Shown here one piece after another: positions 17,254 through 25,690 of a stretch of DNA of 64,000 nucleotides (within the stretch, counting starts at the first letter, position 1; every line of letters starts with the position of its first letter). The stretch is from positions 1 through 64,000 of the forward strand of contig JAAYPO010000037.1 in NCBI GenBank assembly GCA_012519745.1, given 5' to 3'. The stretch comes from Clostridiaceae bacterium. Lineage in GTDB: Bacteria > Bacillota > Clostridia > Acetivibrionales > DTU013. The position numbers and the translations under genes are program-made. Under the pieces are notes generated by a model. It saw only the letters and a list, made by a program, of their open reading frames with translations. It was not told where the DNA came from and made no database searches.

Positions 17254-18672
17254 ATGTATGATCCAAAGTCAACAAAGGCTGAAGAGTTTATTTCTCACGA
17301 TGAGGTTCTAGAAACGCTGCAATATGCGCAGAAGAACAAGAATAATGCTGCACTGATCGACAGTATACTGCAGAAGGCGAAGCTCAGGAAGGGACTGTCA
17401 CACAGGGAGGCGGCAGTGCTGCTGGACTGTGAGCTGGAAGATAAAAATAAAGAGTTGTATGCACTGGCAGAGCAGATAAAGAAGGACTTATACGGCAACC
17501 GAATCGTGCTGTTCGCACCGCTGTATCTGTCGAACTACTGTATCAATGGCTGTGTATACTGCCCATACCACATGAAAAACAGGCACATCGCCAGGAAGAA
17601 AATGACCCAGGATGAGATACGCAGGGAAGTGATCGCCTTGCAGGATATGGGGCATAAGCGTCTTGCAATCGAAGCGGGGGAGGACCCTGAAAACAATCCG
17701 CTGGAGTATATACTCGAAAGCATAGATACGATTTACAGCATCAAGCACAAAAACGGTGCTATCCGCCGTGTCAATGTCAATATTGCGGCAACGACTGTTG
17801 AAGATTATAAACGATTGAAGGACGCCGGCATCGGGACATATATCCTCTTTCAGGAGACCTATCACAAGGAAAGCTACGAAAAACTGCATCCTACAGGCCC
17901 CAAGCATAACTACGCCTATCATACGGAGGCTATGGACAGGGCGATGCAGGGCGGTATTGATGATGTCGGTCTGGGTGTGCTGTTTGGACTGGAGCTTTAC
18001 CGGTATGAATTTGCCGCACTGCTGATGCATGCAGAGCATCTTGAAGCAGTATACGGAGTTGGCCCGCATACTATTAGTGTTCCGAGGATCTGCCGAGCAG
18101 ACGATATCGATCCGTCCGTTTTCAGCAATGGTATCGATGATGATACATTTGCAAAAATAGTAGCATGTATACGGGTATCTGTGCCGTATACAGGGATGAT
18201 AGTATCGACCAGAGAAAGTAAGGAATGCAGGGAACGTGTACTGCATCTTGGGGTGTCACAGATAAGCGGAGCGTCAAGAACCAGTGTAGGAGGGTACTGC
18301 GAGCCTGAAGCGGAGGATGAAAACTCCGAGCAGTTTGAGGTTTCTGACAAGAGAACACTGGATGAAGTTGTCAGGTGGCTGATTGAGCTTGGCTATATAC
18401 CCAGCTTCTGTACCGCATGTTATAGAGAGGGCAGGACCGGCGACAGGTTCATGAGCCTGTGCAAGAGCGGACAGATACAGAATTGCTGCCATCCAAATGC
18501 ACTCATGACATTGAAGGAATACCTGGAGGATTATGCCTCTGCCGGGACTAAAGAGACCGGAGAAGCTCTCATTCAAAGGGAGATAGTAAACATCCCCAAT
18601 GATAAGGTAAAAGGGATCGCAATGCAAAACCTTGTCAACATTGCAAACGGAAGCCGCGATTTCAGGTTTTGA
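17254..18672 (+). CDS. hydG: [FeFe]-hydrogenase maturation tyrosine lyase HydG
   Basis: ThiH-like radical SAM enzyme that splits tyrosine to supply CO and cyanide ligands to the hydrogenase active site. The N-terminal cluster motif is CINGCVYC (Cys96, Cys100, Cys103). The C-terminal auxiliary-cluster region is present as CTAC (about residues 386-389) followed by REGRTGDRFM and CHPNALMTLKEYLEDYA. Length of 472 residues is normal. GAGAGGGG precedes the ATG. The spacer to hydF holds imperfect tandem repeats. Confidence 0.97.
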   Translation: MYDPKSTKAEEFISHDEVLETLQYAQKNKNNAALIDSILQKAKLRKGLSHREAAVLLDCELEDKNKELYALAEQIKKDLYGNRIVLFAPLYLSNYCINGCVYCPYHMKNRHIARKKMTQDEIRREVIALQDMGHKRLAIEAGEDPENNPLEYILESIDTIYSIKHKNGAIRRVNVNIAATTVEDYKRLKDAGIGTYILFQETYHKESYEKLHPTGPKHNYAYHTEAMDRAMQGGIDDVGLGVLFGLELYRYEFAALLMHAEHLEAVYGVGPHTISVPRICRADDIDPSVFSNGIDDDTFAKIVACIRVSVPYTGMIVSTRESKECRERVLHLGVSQISGASRTSVGGYCEPEAEDENSEQFEVSDKRTLDEVVRWLIELGYIPSFCTACYREGRTGDRFMSLCKSGQIQNCCHPNALMTLKEYLEDYASAGTKETGEALIQREIVNIPNDKVKGIAMQNLVNIANGSRDFRF

Positions 18673-18684
18673 CCCGGTTTTGCA

Positions 18685-18811
18685 GGGGATAGGGAGCCGC
18701 AGTTGCTGGTTATAGTTAGGTACTGTAGGGGAAAATGATTCACGGTTGAAGGTTTCGACTGGGTCCACAGGGGAGAATGAGCCACAGTTGCAGGTTCTTA
18801 CTGGGTTGAGG
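18685..18811 (+). repeat. Three imperfect 42-43-bp tandem repeats between hydG and hydF
   Basis: Units starting at 18685, 18728 and 18770 each open with GGGGA, run through a GAATGAGCCACAGTTGCAGG-like core and close with ACTGGGT or AGTTAGGT. Copies 2 and 3 are the most alike. They fill most of the 190-bp spacer. Confidence 0.65.
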
Positions 18812-18862
18812 GCTTCAAACCACAGGCTTGATTCTAAAATCAGTGAGGAAGGGGATCAGTAA

Positions 18863-20266
18863 ATGGGAATGAATGATACACCATCTTCGGAACGTATACA
18901 CATAGGCTTTTTTGGTAAGCGGAATGCAGGCAAATCCAGCGTTGTAAACGCGGTTACCGGCCAGGCGCTGTCCATTGTTTCAGATATAAAGGGAACGACC
19001 ACGGATCCCGTCTATAAAGCCATGGAGCTGCTGCCCATCGGACCCGTTGTCATTATTGATACACCGGGCATTGATGATGAGGGCGTTCTGGGAGATCTGC
19101 GCATCAAAAAAAGCCGTCAGGTGCTTAATAAAACAGATGTCGCCATTTTGGTCATCGATTCTGTCCAGGGAAAATCAAAAGAAGACGAAGCTATGGTTGC
19201 CCTCTTTAGAGAGAAGAATTTAAAACACCTTATTGTTTATAATAAGTCCGATATTTCGGGACATGAGGCAGAAATAGCGAAGTATACAGCGCCGGAAGCG
19301 GACAATGGCACGGAAGCGGACAATGGCACGGGAGCGAAGCATGACACGGGAGCAGACGATGGTACAAGAGCGGACGATGGTACGGGAGCGAAGCATGGCA
19401 CGGGAGCAGGAGCAGAAGTTGAACCTCGGACCATGCAGGATCCAGAGAAGATACAGAAGACGGCTTTGAATGAGATATATGTAAGCGCAAAGACCGGATA
19501 TCATATACATGAGTTGAAAGAAATGATAGCAGCTCTGGCAGTCACAGAAGGACCTAAATCCAGGATCGTCGGCGATATAATCAAGCCGTCGGACTTTGTC
19601 GTCCTTGTGGTCCCGATCGATAAGGCCGCCCCAAAAGGCCGGCTGATTCTGCCTCAGCAGCAGACGATACGTGATATTCTTGATGCCGGAGCAGTATCTA
19701 TTGTAGTAAAGGAAACAGAGCTGCGGGAAACGCTGGCCTCTTTAGGGAAAAAACCTGCTCTTGTCATCACAGACAGTCAGGTTTTCGAAAGGGTTTCGGC
19801 TGAAACGCCTGAAGATATACCGCTGACCTCATTCTCCATACTATTTGCCAGATACAAGGGCAGCCTGGAAGCTGCCGTAAAGGGAGCCAGAGCATTGGAT
19901 TCACTGAGGGACGGAGATACAGTGCTTATCTCGGAGGGGTGCACCCACCACAGGCAATGCGGCGATATCGGCACGGAGAAGCTGCCCAAGTGGATAAAAA
20001 GCCATACCGGAAAGCAGATCAACTTCAAATTCTCCTCCGGAACTGAATTTCCGGAGGATTTATCCGAATATGCCCTGATAATCCATTGCGGAGGCTGCAT
20101 GCTCAACGAAAGGGAAGTAAAATACCGCAGCAAATTTGCTGCCGACCAGCAGGTGAAGATTACCAACTACGGTATTTCCATCGCTTATATGCAGGGCATC
20201 TTGGAAAGAAGCATTGCAATGTTTCCCGAATTGCAGCAGCCATCCGGGAAGACCGACAGGTGTTGA
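18863..20266 (+). CDS. hydF: [FeFe]-hydrogenase maturation GTPase HydF
   Basis: GTPase and scaffold that carries the hydrogenase subcluster precursor. GTPase motifs are GKRNAGKSS (18-26), DTPGID, NKSD (about 126-129) and SAK (about 208). The C-terminal iron-sulfur ligands are CTHH (from about 360) and HCGGC (about 408-412). At 467 residues it is longer than the usual 400-420 because of a hexapeptide-repeat insertion between NKSD and SAK (about residues 144-180). Outside that insertion the protein looks intact. It closes the hyd cluster. Confidence 0.96.
   Translation: MGMNDTPSSERIHIGFFGKRNAGKSSVVNAVTGQALSIVSDIKGTTTDPVYKAMELLPIGPVVIIDTPGIDDEGVLGDLRIKKSRQVLNKTDVAILVIDSVQGKSKEDEAMVALFREKNLKHLIVYNKSDISGHEAEIAKYTAPEADNGTEADNGTGAKHDTGADDGTRADDGTGAKHGTGAGAEVEPRTMQDPEKIQKTALNEIYVSAKTGYHIHELKEMIAALAVTEGPKSRIVGDIIKPSDFVVLVVPIDKAAPKGRLILPQQQTIRDILDAGAVSIVVKETELRETLASLGKKPALVITDSQVFERVSAETPEDIPLTSFSILFARYKGSLEAAVKGARALDSLRDGDTVLISEGCTHHRQCGDIGTEKLPKWIKSHTGKQINFKFSSGTEFPEDLSEYALIIHCGGCMLNEREVKYRSKFAADQQVKITNYGISIAYMQGILERSIAMFPELQQPSGKTDRC
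19294..19401 (+). repeat. hydF: Coding minisatellite: six 18-bp units inside hydF
   Basis: Six in-frame 18-bp units encode EADNGT-like hexapeptides (consensus GA-x-[DN/KH]-GT). The first two copies are identical. The insert is hydrophilic and probably a flexible loop in the GTPase domain. Confidence 0.88.
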
Positions 20267-20319
20267 GATTGCTCGTACAGAGATTCTTCCTGGCAGCCAT
20301 AATGCAATATGTCCTCAAA

Positions 20320-20961
20320 TCAATGATGATGGTGCTCTTCTGCGGCCATTGCTTCAGCTTTTGTTCTATGGACTGTACCATGGGGATGCTGAGGCGGTGC
20401 ATATATTGAGTACAATTTTATCGGTGTGTTTCCGGTGTTTATCAGATTGTGCCATTTGCCTGCAGGTATGATAAATACATAATCATCAGATACCATCCGC
20501 TGATAATCCAGTCTGTCGCGGCTGTCACCCATCTTGACCATTCCTTGGCCTTTTTCGATACGAATGAACTGGTCAAGTCCGGGATGGATTTCCAGACCTA
20601 TGTCCTCACCGACACCGATGCTCATCAGTGTAAGCTGCAGATGCTTACCTGTCCATAAAGCGGTACGAAAATACTCATTTTGGGTCGCAGCCTCCTCAAT
20701 GTTTACCGTAAAGGGATCAGGGCCATGATCCTTCAATTCTGCATATGTGTTTTTCTTTGATTTGCCTGGATCCTGATCATATTGATATGGGAGCTGTTGG
20801 AGCATGGATTGAGGGATCATTTGACTGTAGTAAGGATTAATTGCCGTGTTGTACACCGGTGTATTGTAGTAACAGGGATAGTTACCGCAGGTGCGGTACA
20901 TGCTCTGCGGACCATACCCTTGGGTACTGTTATAAAAGGGGCATTGATTCATGCCATACAT
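20320..20961 (-). CDS. Cupin-domain protein with Tyr/Asn/Pro-rich N-terminus
   Basis: Protein of 213 residues. The N-terminal 70 residues are rich in Tyr, Asn, Pro, Gln and Cys (CPFYNSTQGYGPQSMY, for example), as in proteins of spore coats or other surface layers. A single cupin barrel follows, with LEIHPGLDQFIRIEKGQG and PAGKWHNLINTG supplying metal-ligand positions. The natural C-terminus is EEHHHH. The frame is open to 21048, but AAAGGTCGG sits nine bases before the ATG at 20961. It converges on hydF. A link to the spore surface is inference from composition only. Confidence 0.75.
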   Translation of the reverse strand: MYGMNQCPFYNSTQGYGPQSMYRTCGNYPCYYNTPVYNTAINPYYSQMIPQSMLQQLPYQYDQDPGKSKKNTYAELKDHGPDPFTVNIEEAATQNEYFRTALWTGKHLQLTLMSIGVGEDIGLEIHPGLDQFIRIEKGQGMVKMGDSRDRLDYQRMVSDDYVFIIPAGKWHNLINTGNTPIKLYSIYAPPQHPHGTVHRTKAEAMAAEEHHHH

Positions 20962-21138
20962 AACATTCCGACCTTTCACTGAATAATAATACATATTATG
21001 TTTTCCACCAATGGGTTGTGCTTTATTTACAGTCGGTGAATATGACATGATGCTGTCTTATTCGATGTTATATAATATAGATGATCCGTGGAAGGTATAG
21101 ACCGCTAACAATAATTATCAACGACTGATGAGGTTCAA

Positions 21139-22011
21139 ATGCACTATAAGGAAGTCAAGGGAATTCTATCGCCAGGCAATGGTATGAATCTATATCGTGG
21201 ATGTACTCATGGCTGCATTTACTGTGACAGCAGGAGCAAGTGCTATAACATGCAGCATGATTTTGAGGATATCGAAGTCAAGGTAAATGCGCTTGAACTG
21301 CTGGAGGACGCTTTGCGCAGGAAACGTAAAAAGTGCATGATCGGTACCGGTGCCATGTGTGATCCATATATGCACATAGAAAGAGACCTAAAACTGACGC
21401 AGAGATGCCTGGAGCTTATAGACCGTTATGGCTTCGGCCTTGCTATCCAGACGAAGTCCGACCTTATACTCAGAGATCTGGAACTTCTGAAAAGCATCAA
21501 CCGCAAGGCTAAATGCGTAGTGCAGGTAACGCTGACCACCTATGATGAAGACCTGTGCAGGATCATCGAACCCAATGTGTGTACCACAAAACGCAGGTTT
21601 GAGGTGCTGAAAATAATGAGAGACTGCGGCATCCCGACTATTGTATGGCTTGATCCCATACTGCCGTTTATCAATGACACAGAGGAAAACTTGAGAGGGA
21701 TCCTGGATTATTGCAAGGAAGCGAAGGTGTATGGGATCATTTGCTTTGGCATCGGTCTTACTCTCCGGGACGGCAACAGGGAGTATTTCTATGAAAAGCT
21801 CGATGAGCGTTTTCCCGGACTCAGGCAAAGATATCACAGCAAGTATGGATACAGCTATGAGGTGAAAAGCGACAATGACAAAAAGCTGATGGAAATATTT
21901 TATAAAGAGTGTGGGGACAGCGGCATTATCTGCGATAATAATGAGCTTTTCAAATATATGCATACATTTGAAGACAAACAGCAAGCAGAGCAGATAAGCA
22001 GAACTCCATGA
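21139..22011 (+). CDS. Radical SAM protein, SPL-like family
   Basis: Radical SAM enzyme of 290 residues. The cluster motif is GCTHGCIYCDSRS (Cys22, Cys26, Cys29), and the opening SPGNGMNLYRGC matches the spore-photoproduct-lyase-like group (Rv2578c/SplB-type radical SAM proteins), whose members mostly lack a proven function. GTGAMCDPYMHIE and VVQVTLTTYDEDLCRIIEPN are also characteristic. Its last codons lie inside the first copy of a 108-bp tandem repeat, so the C-terminal tail may be recent. It is a single-gene unit with a terminator at 22274. Confidence 0.85.
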   Translation: MHYKEVKGILSPGNGMNLYRGCTHGCIYCDSRSKCYNMQHDFEDIEVKVNALELLEDALRRKRKKCMIGTGAMCDPYMHIERDLKLTQRCLELIDRYGFGLAIQTKSDLILRDLELLKSINRKAKCVVQVTLTTYDEDLCRIIEPNVCTTKRRFEVLKIMRDCGIPTIVWLDPILPFINDTEENLRGILDYCKEAKVYGIICFGIGLTLRDGNREYFYEKLDERFPGLRQRYHSKYGYSYEVKSDNDKKLMEIFYKECGDSGIICDNNELFKYMHTFEDKQQAEQISRTP

Positions 22012-22222
22012 TACAGAGCATATAGTGTGCTTTATATAGATCAGAGGATTAGCAGACTGCCAGTATGTAGTGCAGATAGTATGATTTGAGTACATCAGCA
22101 GATAAGCGGAACTCCATGATACAGAGCATATAGTGTGCTTTATATAGATCAGAGGATTAGCAGACTGCCATTATGTAGTGCAGATAGTATGATTTGAGTA
22201 CATCAGCAGATAAGCGGAACTC
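21989..22222 (+). repeat. 108-bp tandem repeat overlapping a gene end
   Basis: Copy 1 (21989-22096) includes the last codons and stop of the radical SAM gene. Copy 2 (22097-22204) differs by only a few bases. A partial third copy begins at 22205 and breaks off after about 18 bp, with a fragment of the repeat end reappearing near 22230-22250. Confidence 0.9.
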
Positions 22223-22273
22223 TAATGATAAAGCAGATAAGTATGATTTAAACCGGATGATACAAATAATTAA

Positions 22274-22293
22274 GCCGTCACGAGTATGACGGC
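22274..22293. terminator. Bidirectional terminator
   Basis: GCCGTCA (22274-22280) and TGACGGC (22287-22293) form a perfect stem flanked by AATTAA and TCAATTAAT. It serves the radical SAM gene and the convergent DUF6485 gene. Confidence 0.75.
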
Positions 22294-22326
22294 TCAATTA
22301 ATATCTGGAGATTAGTTACAGGTAGT

Positions 22327-22515
22327 TCAGGGATTTTTACATTGATCCCTGTAAAGGTTTTCGATGGATCTGTCATAAGTTTTTTCACCGGCTGCAGAGA
22401 AAAAACAGCCCGGTACCTCTCCGTTCCTGCGGTGGTATGCTACGCATTCGCAGCATTTGCCATGCCTTGAACATGGATATGAGCATGTACATTTTGCTTT
22501 TGAATCACAAGCCAT
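22327..22515 (-). CDS. DUF6485 family cysteine-rich protein
   Basis: Small protein of 62 residues with a dense Cys pattern ([20 protein letters not shown], then [16 protein letters not shown] and TYDRSIE) matching the DUF6485 family of anaerobes. The Cys spacing suggests metal or iron-sulfur binding, but no function is established. The frame is open to 22665, but GGAGGTCGG right before the ATG at 22515 fixes the start. Confidence 0.82.
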   Translation of the reverse strand: MACDSKAKCTCSYPCSRHGKCCECVAYHRRNGEVPGCFFSAAGEKTYDRSIENLYRDQCKNP

Positions 22516-23065
22516 TTCCGACCTCCAAAAAAAGTTTCTATATAATTCATTATAGCAAAAAACATTATTGCAGCAAACATCGTGAATTAGGCCAAGAGAT
22601 GACCACTCTGACCTCAGCTTGGCAGTGTCGTACAATATCGAAAATCCTGGTGGATGAATTTGCAATTAAGGGCTGGGAAATTTGCTGTTTTATTGCGTTT
22701 AATCCATAATGAGAGTACATAATTCCAGATATCTTGCATTATGTCACCTTGATGAAACTAAATCCCTGCCCTTATCTGAAAAATCATCCACTAGGATTTT
22801 TAAAACTTGGGAAATACTATGGGGCAATATGGGGGAGGGTGTGCAAATTTCACGTTGTCTGGGCACGATTTCATTGATTTTATTGAGAGTATTCAATAAT
22901 TAGGGGATTTTTTCGCATTTTTATCGAGGTTTGGAGACTCCAGAGCGGTCTAATGCGCCCAGATGATGCGTTTTTTGCACACTGCAGTCCAAGGTGTGGG
23001 GCGCGGACATTTTTTTGGACTAGTTTATACTGCTGAACCAATACTTCGTCCGCACCTCCGCGTCC
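22516..23065. other. Gene-free region holding palindromic element copy 1
   Basis: About 550 bp with no credible gene. It contains the palindromic element at 22641-22801, a purine-rich stretch, and AGTCCAA (22986-22992) facing TTGGACT (23015-23021) just beyond the end of queG, which may be its weak terminator. No tRNA or known RNA gene was recognised. Confidence 0.6.
22641..22801. repeat. Palindromic intergenic element, copy 1
   Basis: A left arm (22641-22677, containing ATCCTGGTGGATGAATTTGC) is the reverse complement, with mismatches, of a right arm (22764-22801, containing AATCATCCACTAGGATTTTT). Between them ACATAAT (22717-22723) and ATTATGT (22738-22744) make a perfect inner stem around a CCAGAT-containing loop. 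The same arms and core recur at 37926-38232. Confidence 0.75.
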
Positions 23066-23962
23066 TTATTTCTGTTCATTTATGATCTCATGGTTCCTTA
23101 TCAGGACTCCTTTGCCCCGCCAACTGAAGGATCTGTTTTTGTATCGTCTTTGGAACTCCTTATTGGAGAGCTTTTCAAGCTCATCCATATCCATATTGTG
23201 GATAAGCTGCGATTTGAACTCCTCCAGTATCGTAATTCGGGAAGCATTGTTGTGGGGGCAGACGTCCTGACAGACATCGCAGCCCCAAATCAACTGATGC
23301 TTTTTCATTATTTCTATATCATCTGCAGAAAGGTCTCCCTTTTTTTGTGTTATGTAGGATTTGCAGCGCTGAGGGTTTATTGTGAAGTCACCCATGATGC
23401 ACTGGCCTGGACATTTTCTGACACATTCCATGCATTGGAGACAGGTCCTGTCCTCAGGGGTGTCCGGCTCGAAGGGGTGATTGTTCAGAATGTATCCAAT
23501 AAAAACGTACGATCCGTATTGATCCGTGATCAGGTGACTGTTGATCCCCCAGAAGCCAAGGCCGGCTTTATACGCCAGGTACCTGTCGCTGAAAGGACCG
23601 TTGTCGACGAAGACCTTATACTCAAACCCATCGAGCCTGTTTTCCAGGAATTTTCCTATATCGATAAGCTTATCTTTGACGATCAGGTGATAATCGACAC
23701 TGTAGGCGGATTTCGACAGATTGGCATTGTCGCAGTTACCGGAGAAATAGGGGAAAAGGCATACTATTACCGATTTTGAGCCAGGTAACGTAAGCTCGGG
23801 ATAAACACGCCGGTCTATATCTCTCTCCTCAAAACCGCTGATATGGCCATTTTCGATCTGTTTGAGCCAGATCTGCTCAAAATCCAGATATGGTTCGGCG
23901 GGAGCTATCCCAACGTGTTCGATATTGATCGATCTGCAATACTCAAAAAGTTCTTTTTTCAT
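23066..23962 (-). CDS. queG: Epoxyqueuosine reductase QueG
   Basis: Cobalamin- and iron-sulfur-dependent enzyme that reduces epoxyqueuosine to queuosine in tRNA. The 298 residues show the family N-terminus, the conserved VDNGPFSDRYLAYKAGLGFWG with its catalytic Asp, and two [4Fe-4S] motifs, CLQCMECVRKC and CDVCQDVC. The copy is short and lacks the HEAT-like C-terminal extension seen in some homologues. The ribosome binding site is weak (GGGCGG). It lies alone between gene-free stretches. It may act on a related substrate, but QueG is the best call. Confidence 0.85.
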   Translation of the reverse strand: MKKELFEYCRSINIEHVGIAPAEPYLDFEQIWLKQIENGHISGFEERDIDRRVYPELTLPGSKSVIVCLFPYFSGNCDNANLSKSAYSVDYHLIVKDKLIDIGKFLENRLDGFEYKVFVDNGPFSDRYLAYKAGLGFWGINSHLITDQYGSYVFIGYILNNHPFEPDTPEDRTCLQCMECVRKCPGQCIMGDFTINPQRCKSYITQKKGDLSADDIEIMKKHQLIWGCDVCQDVCPHNNASRITILEEFKSQLIHNMDMDELEKLSNKEFQRRYKNRSFSWRGKGVLIRNHEIINEQK

Positions 23963-24225
23963 TCTGTTTCGCCGCCCATTACAATTATATGATTACTCTC
24001 AATCCTAATTTTTATATTCCTGGCAAGCATTATTATACCATTTGGCTTTTGTAACGGGAATATTAATATCACAAGGCAGCCTGTATCATTGATGATGGCA
24101 GAGCCGGAGAAATTTCTCCAAGTGAAATTTGTGAATCGGGTCAACGTCTAAACGATGATTTTTTGAGGGATATGTTAAAGACAGCCAGCTTCATGATACA
24201 ATGATAGATGAAACGGGGAATGGTC

Positions 24226-24993
24226 ATGAATAATTACAAAATAGTGATACAGTACGACGGCGGCCGATATAAGGGCTGGCAGCGGCTTGGCGGCACGGAG
24301 AACACGATACAGGGAAAGATAGAGAGCGTCCTTTCGGAAATGGTCGGCCAGGCCATAGAGATAATCGGCAGCAGCCGAACTGATGCCGGTGTGCATGCGT
24401 TGGCACAGACGGCTAACTTCAAGACAGACAGGGACTTTACACCGGCAGAGGTAAAAAAGTATTTAAACAGATATCTTCCTCAGGATATCAGCGTGACGGA
24501 GGTCTCATTGGCGCCCGGCAATTTCCATGCCAGGTACAATGCTCTGGAGAAGACCTACTTATATAAGATTTGGAACCATGAGTATCCCAATCCTTTTATG
24601 AGAAAGTACAGCATGCATGTTGAACAAAAGCTGGATATCGCAAAGATGGAAGCTGCTGCGGGATATCTCACAGGTGAGCATGATTTTACTGCATTTACAA
24701 ATGCAAAGTCAAAGAGTAAATCCATGGTGCGCACGGTATATTCCATTGAAATAACGGAAGATGATGGTTTCATTGATATACGCATCAGTGGCGACGGCTT
24801 CTTGCACAATATGGTAAGACGAATAGTCGGTACCATGATCGAGGTGGGGCTTGGGAAGCTCGATGCCGGCAGCATACCTGCCATACTTGAATCAAGAGAA
24901 CGGAAGGCAGCAAGGTACATAGCCGAGGCATGCGGTCTGTATCTTGAAAGGATCGAATTCCAGAAGGGCTGTGACCGGATACCTGAAAGCTGA
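24226..24993 (+). CDS. truA: tRNA pseudouridine(38-40) synthase TruA
   Basis: Modifies uridines 38-40 in the tRNA anticodon arm. The catalytic Asp lies in SSRTDAGVHALAQTANF. Other family marks are IQYDGGRYKGWQ near the N-terminus, LEKTYLYKIWN, and GDGFLHNMVRRIVGTMIEVG. The frame is open from 24208, but homologues start a few residues before the YDG motif and GGGG lies upstream of the ATG at 24226, giving 255 residues. It has no operon partners here. Confidence 0.95.
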   Translation: MNNYKIVIQYDGGRYKGWQRLGGTENTIQGKIESVLSEMVGQAIEIIGSSRTDAGVHALAQTANFKTDRDFTPAEVKKYLNRYLPQDISVTEVSLAPGNFHARYNALEKTYLYKIWNHEYPNPFMRKYSMHVEQKLDIAKMEAAAGYLTGEHDFTAFTNAKSKSKSMVRTVYSIEITEDDGFIDIRISGDGFLHNMVRRIVGTMIEVGLGKLDAGSIPAILESRERKAARYIAEACGLYLERIEFQKGCDRIPES

Positions 24994-25058
24994 AGCTGCA
25001 GCAAGAGCAGGTGGAATCGTGAAGAATAGGCGCAAGTCATATATATAGGGAGTGGTGT

Positions 25059-25466
25059 TTGAATGGAACGAGTTATCTGAGAAATCCCGGCGTTGGAGCA
25101 ATAGTGCTGAACATTGAGAATACAAGGATACTGGTGGACGCATTTAATTCCCTTAATGAACCGGAAGAGATCCGGGACGGCGACATTATCCTTTTTACTC
25201 ATGATGATGCAGATCATTTCGATCCATCGAGGTTACCGGAGCTATCAGGGAAGAGGGTGACTGTGATAGGACCTCCTACTATTGTCAAGCCTATTCTGGA
25301 AGCCGATAAAGCTGCGGTCAGTCAAATCCTGCCCTCCTATTCCCAAAGCAATACCGAACCATGGACAGTCAGGCTTGGAGATGTTTGTATCAAAAGCTTC
25401 AGCACTCCTCATTTTTTGGACTGGAAGTCTGTTCACATGTTGTTATGCTCAAAAATGCAGGTTTAG
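25059..25466 (+). pseudogene. Truncated metallo-beta-lactamase-fold hydrolase
   Basis: The frame starts at a TTG with GGGAG upstream and begins like a full member of the metallo-beta-lactamase fold: YLRNPGVGAIVLNIENTRILVDAFN, then the metal-binding THDDADHFDP, then STPHFLDWKSVH. Homology stops there. Reading then runs into a terminal inverted repeat at 25447 and stops at 25464, giving 135 residues where relatives have about 210. The missing C-terminal half, with further metal ligands, is not found downstream, so the gene is broken by insertion and probably deletion. Confidence 0.75.
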
Positions 25467-25584
25467 GCCGCTTTTTGGGAAATAATCTTGAAATTTCACC
25501 ATAAATAATAAACATAAAAGGGTGAATACCGGAATATGTTAACCTACAATTGGGAAATACTGGCCAAAACTTGCATTTTTGAGC
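25447..25584. mobile_element. MITE-like element with 23-bp terminal inverted repeats
   Basis: The left end 25447-25469 (GCTCAAAAATGCAGG...) and right end 25562-25584 (...CTTGCATTTTTGAGC) are reverse complements at 21 of 23 positions. The 92-bp interior is AT-rich and has no gene. I find no clear target-site duplication. It sits exactly where the hydrolase gene is cut. Confidence 0.6.
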
Positions 25585-25596
25585 AAGCGGAGTAAA

Positions 25597-25684
25597 GGCA
25601 ACCCTTGAGAGGGGGCGATGCACACTCGCGGATAGCTGCAGGCAACCCTTGAGAGGGGGCGATGCACACTCGCGGATAGCTGCA
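25597..25684. repeat. Two exact 44-bp tandem repeats beside guaA
   Basis: Copies 25597-25640 and 25641-25684 are identical and open with GGCAACCCTTGAGAGGGG, which can fold as CCCT-TGAG-AGGG. A third copy starts (GGCAGC) at 25685 and merges into the guaA stop region. Confidence 0.9.
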
Positions 25685-25690
25685 GGCAGC

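Noticed and set aside
23090-23779. 229-codon + strand frame opposite queG
   Set aside because: queG carries both iron-sulfur motifs on the minus strand, and this frame has no recognisable features.
23959-24144. Minus-strand frame of 61 codons ending in an ATGA overlap with queG
   Set aside because: The overlap looks like coupling, but the sequence has no domain, low-quality composition and no ribosome binding site.
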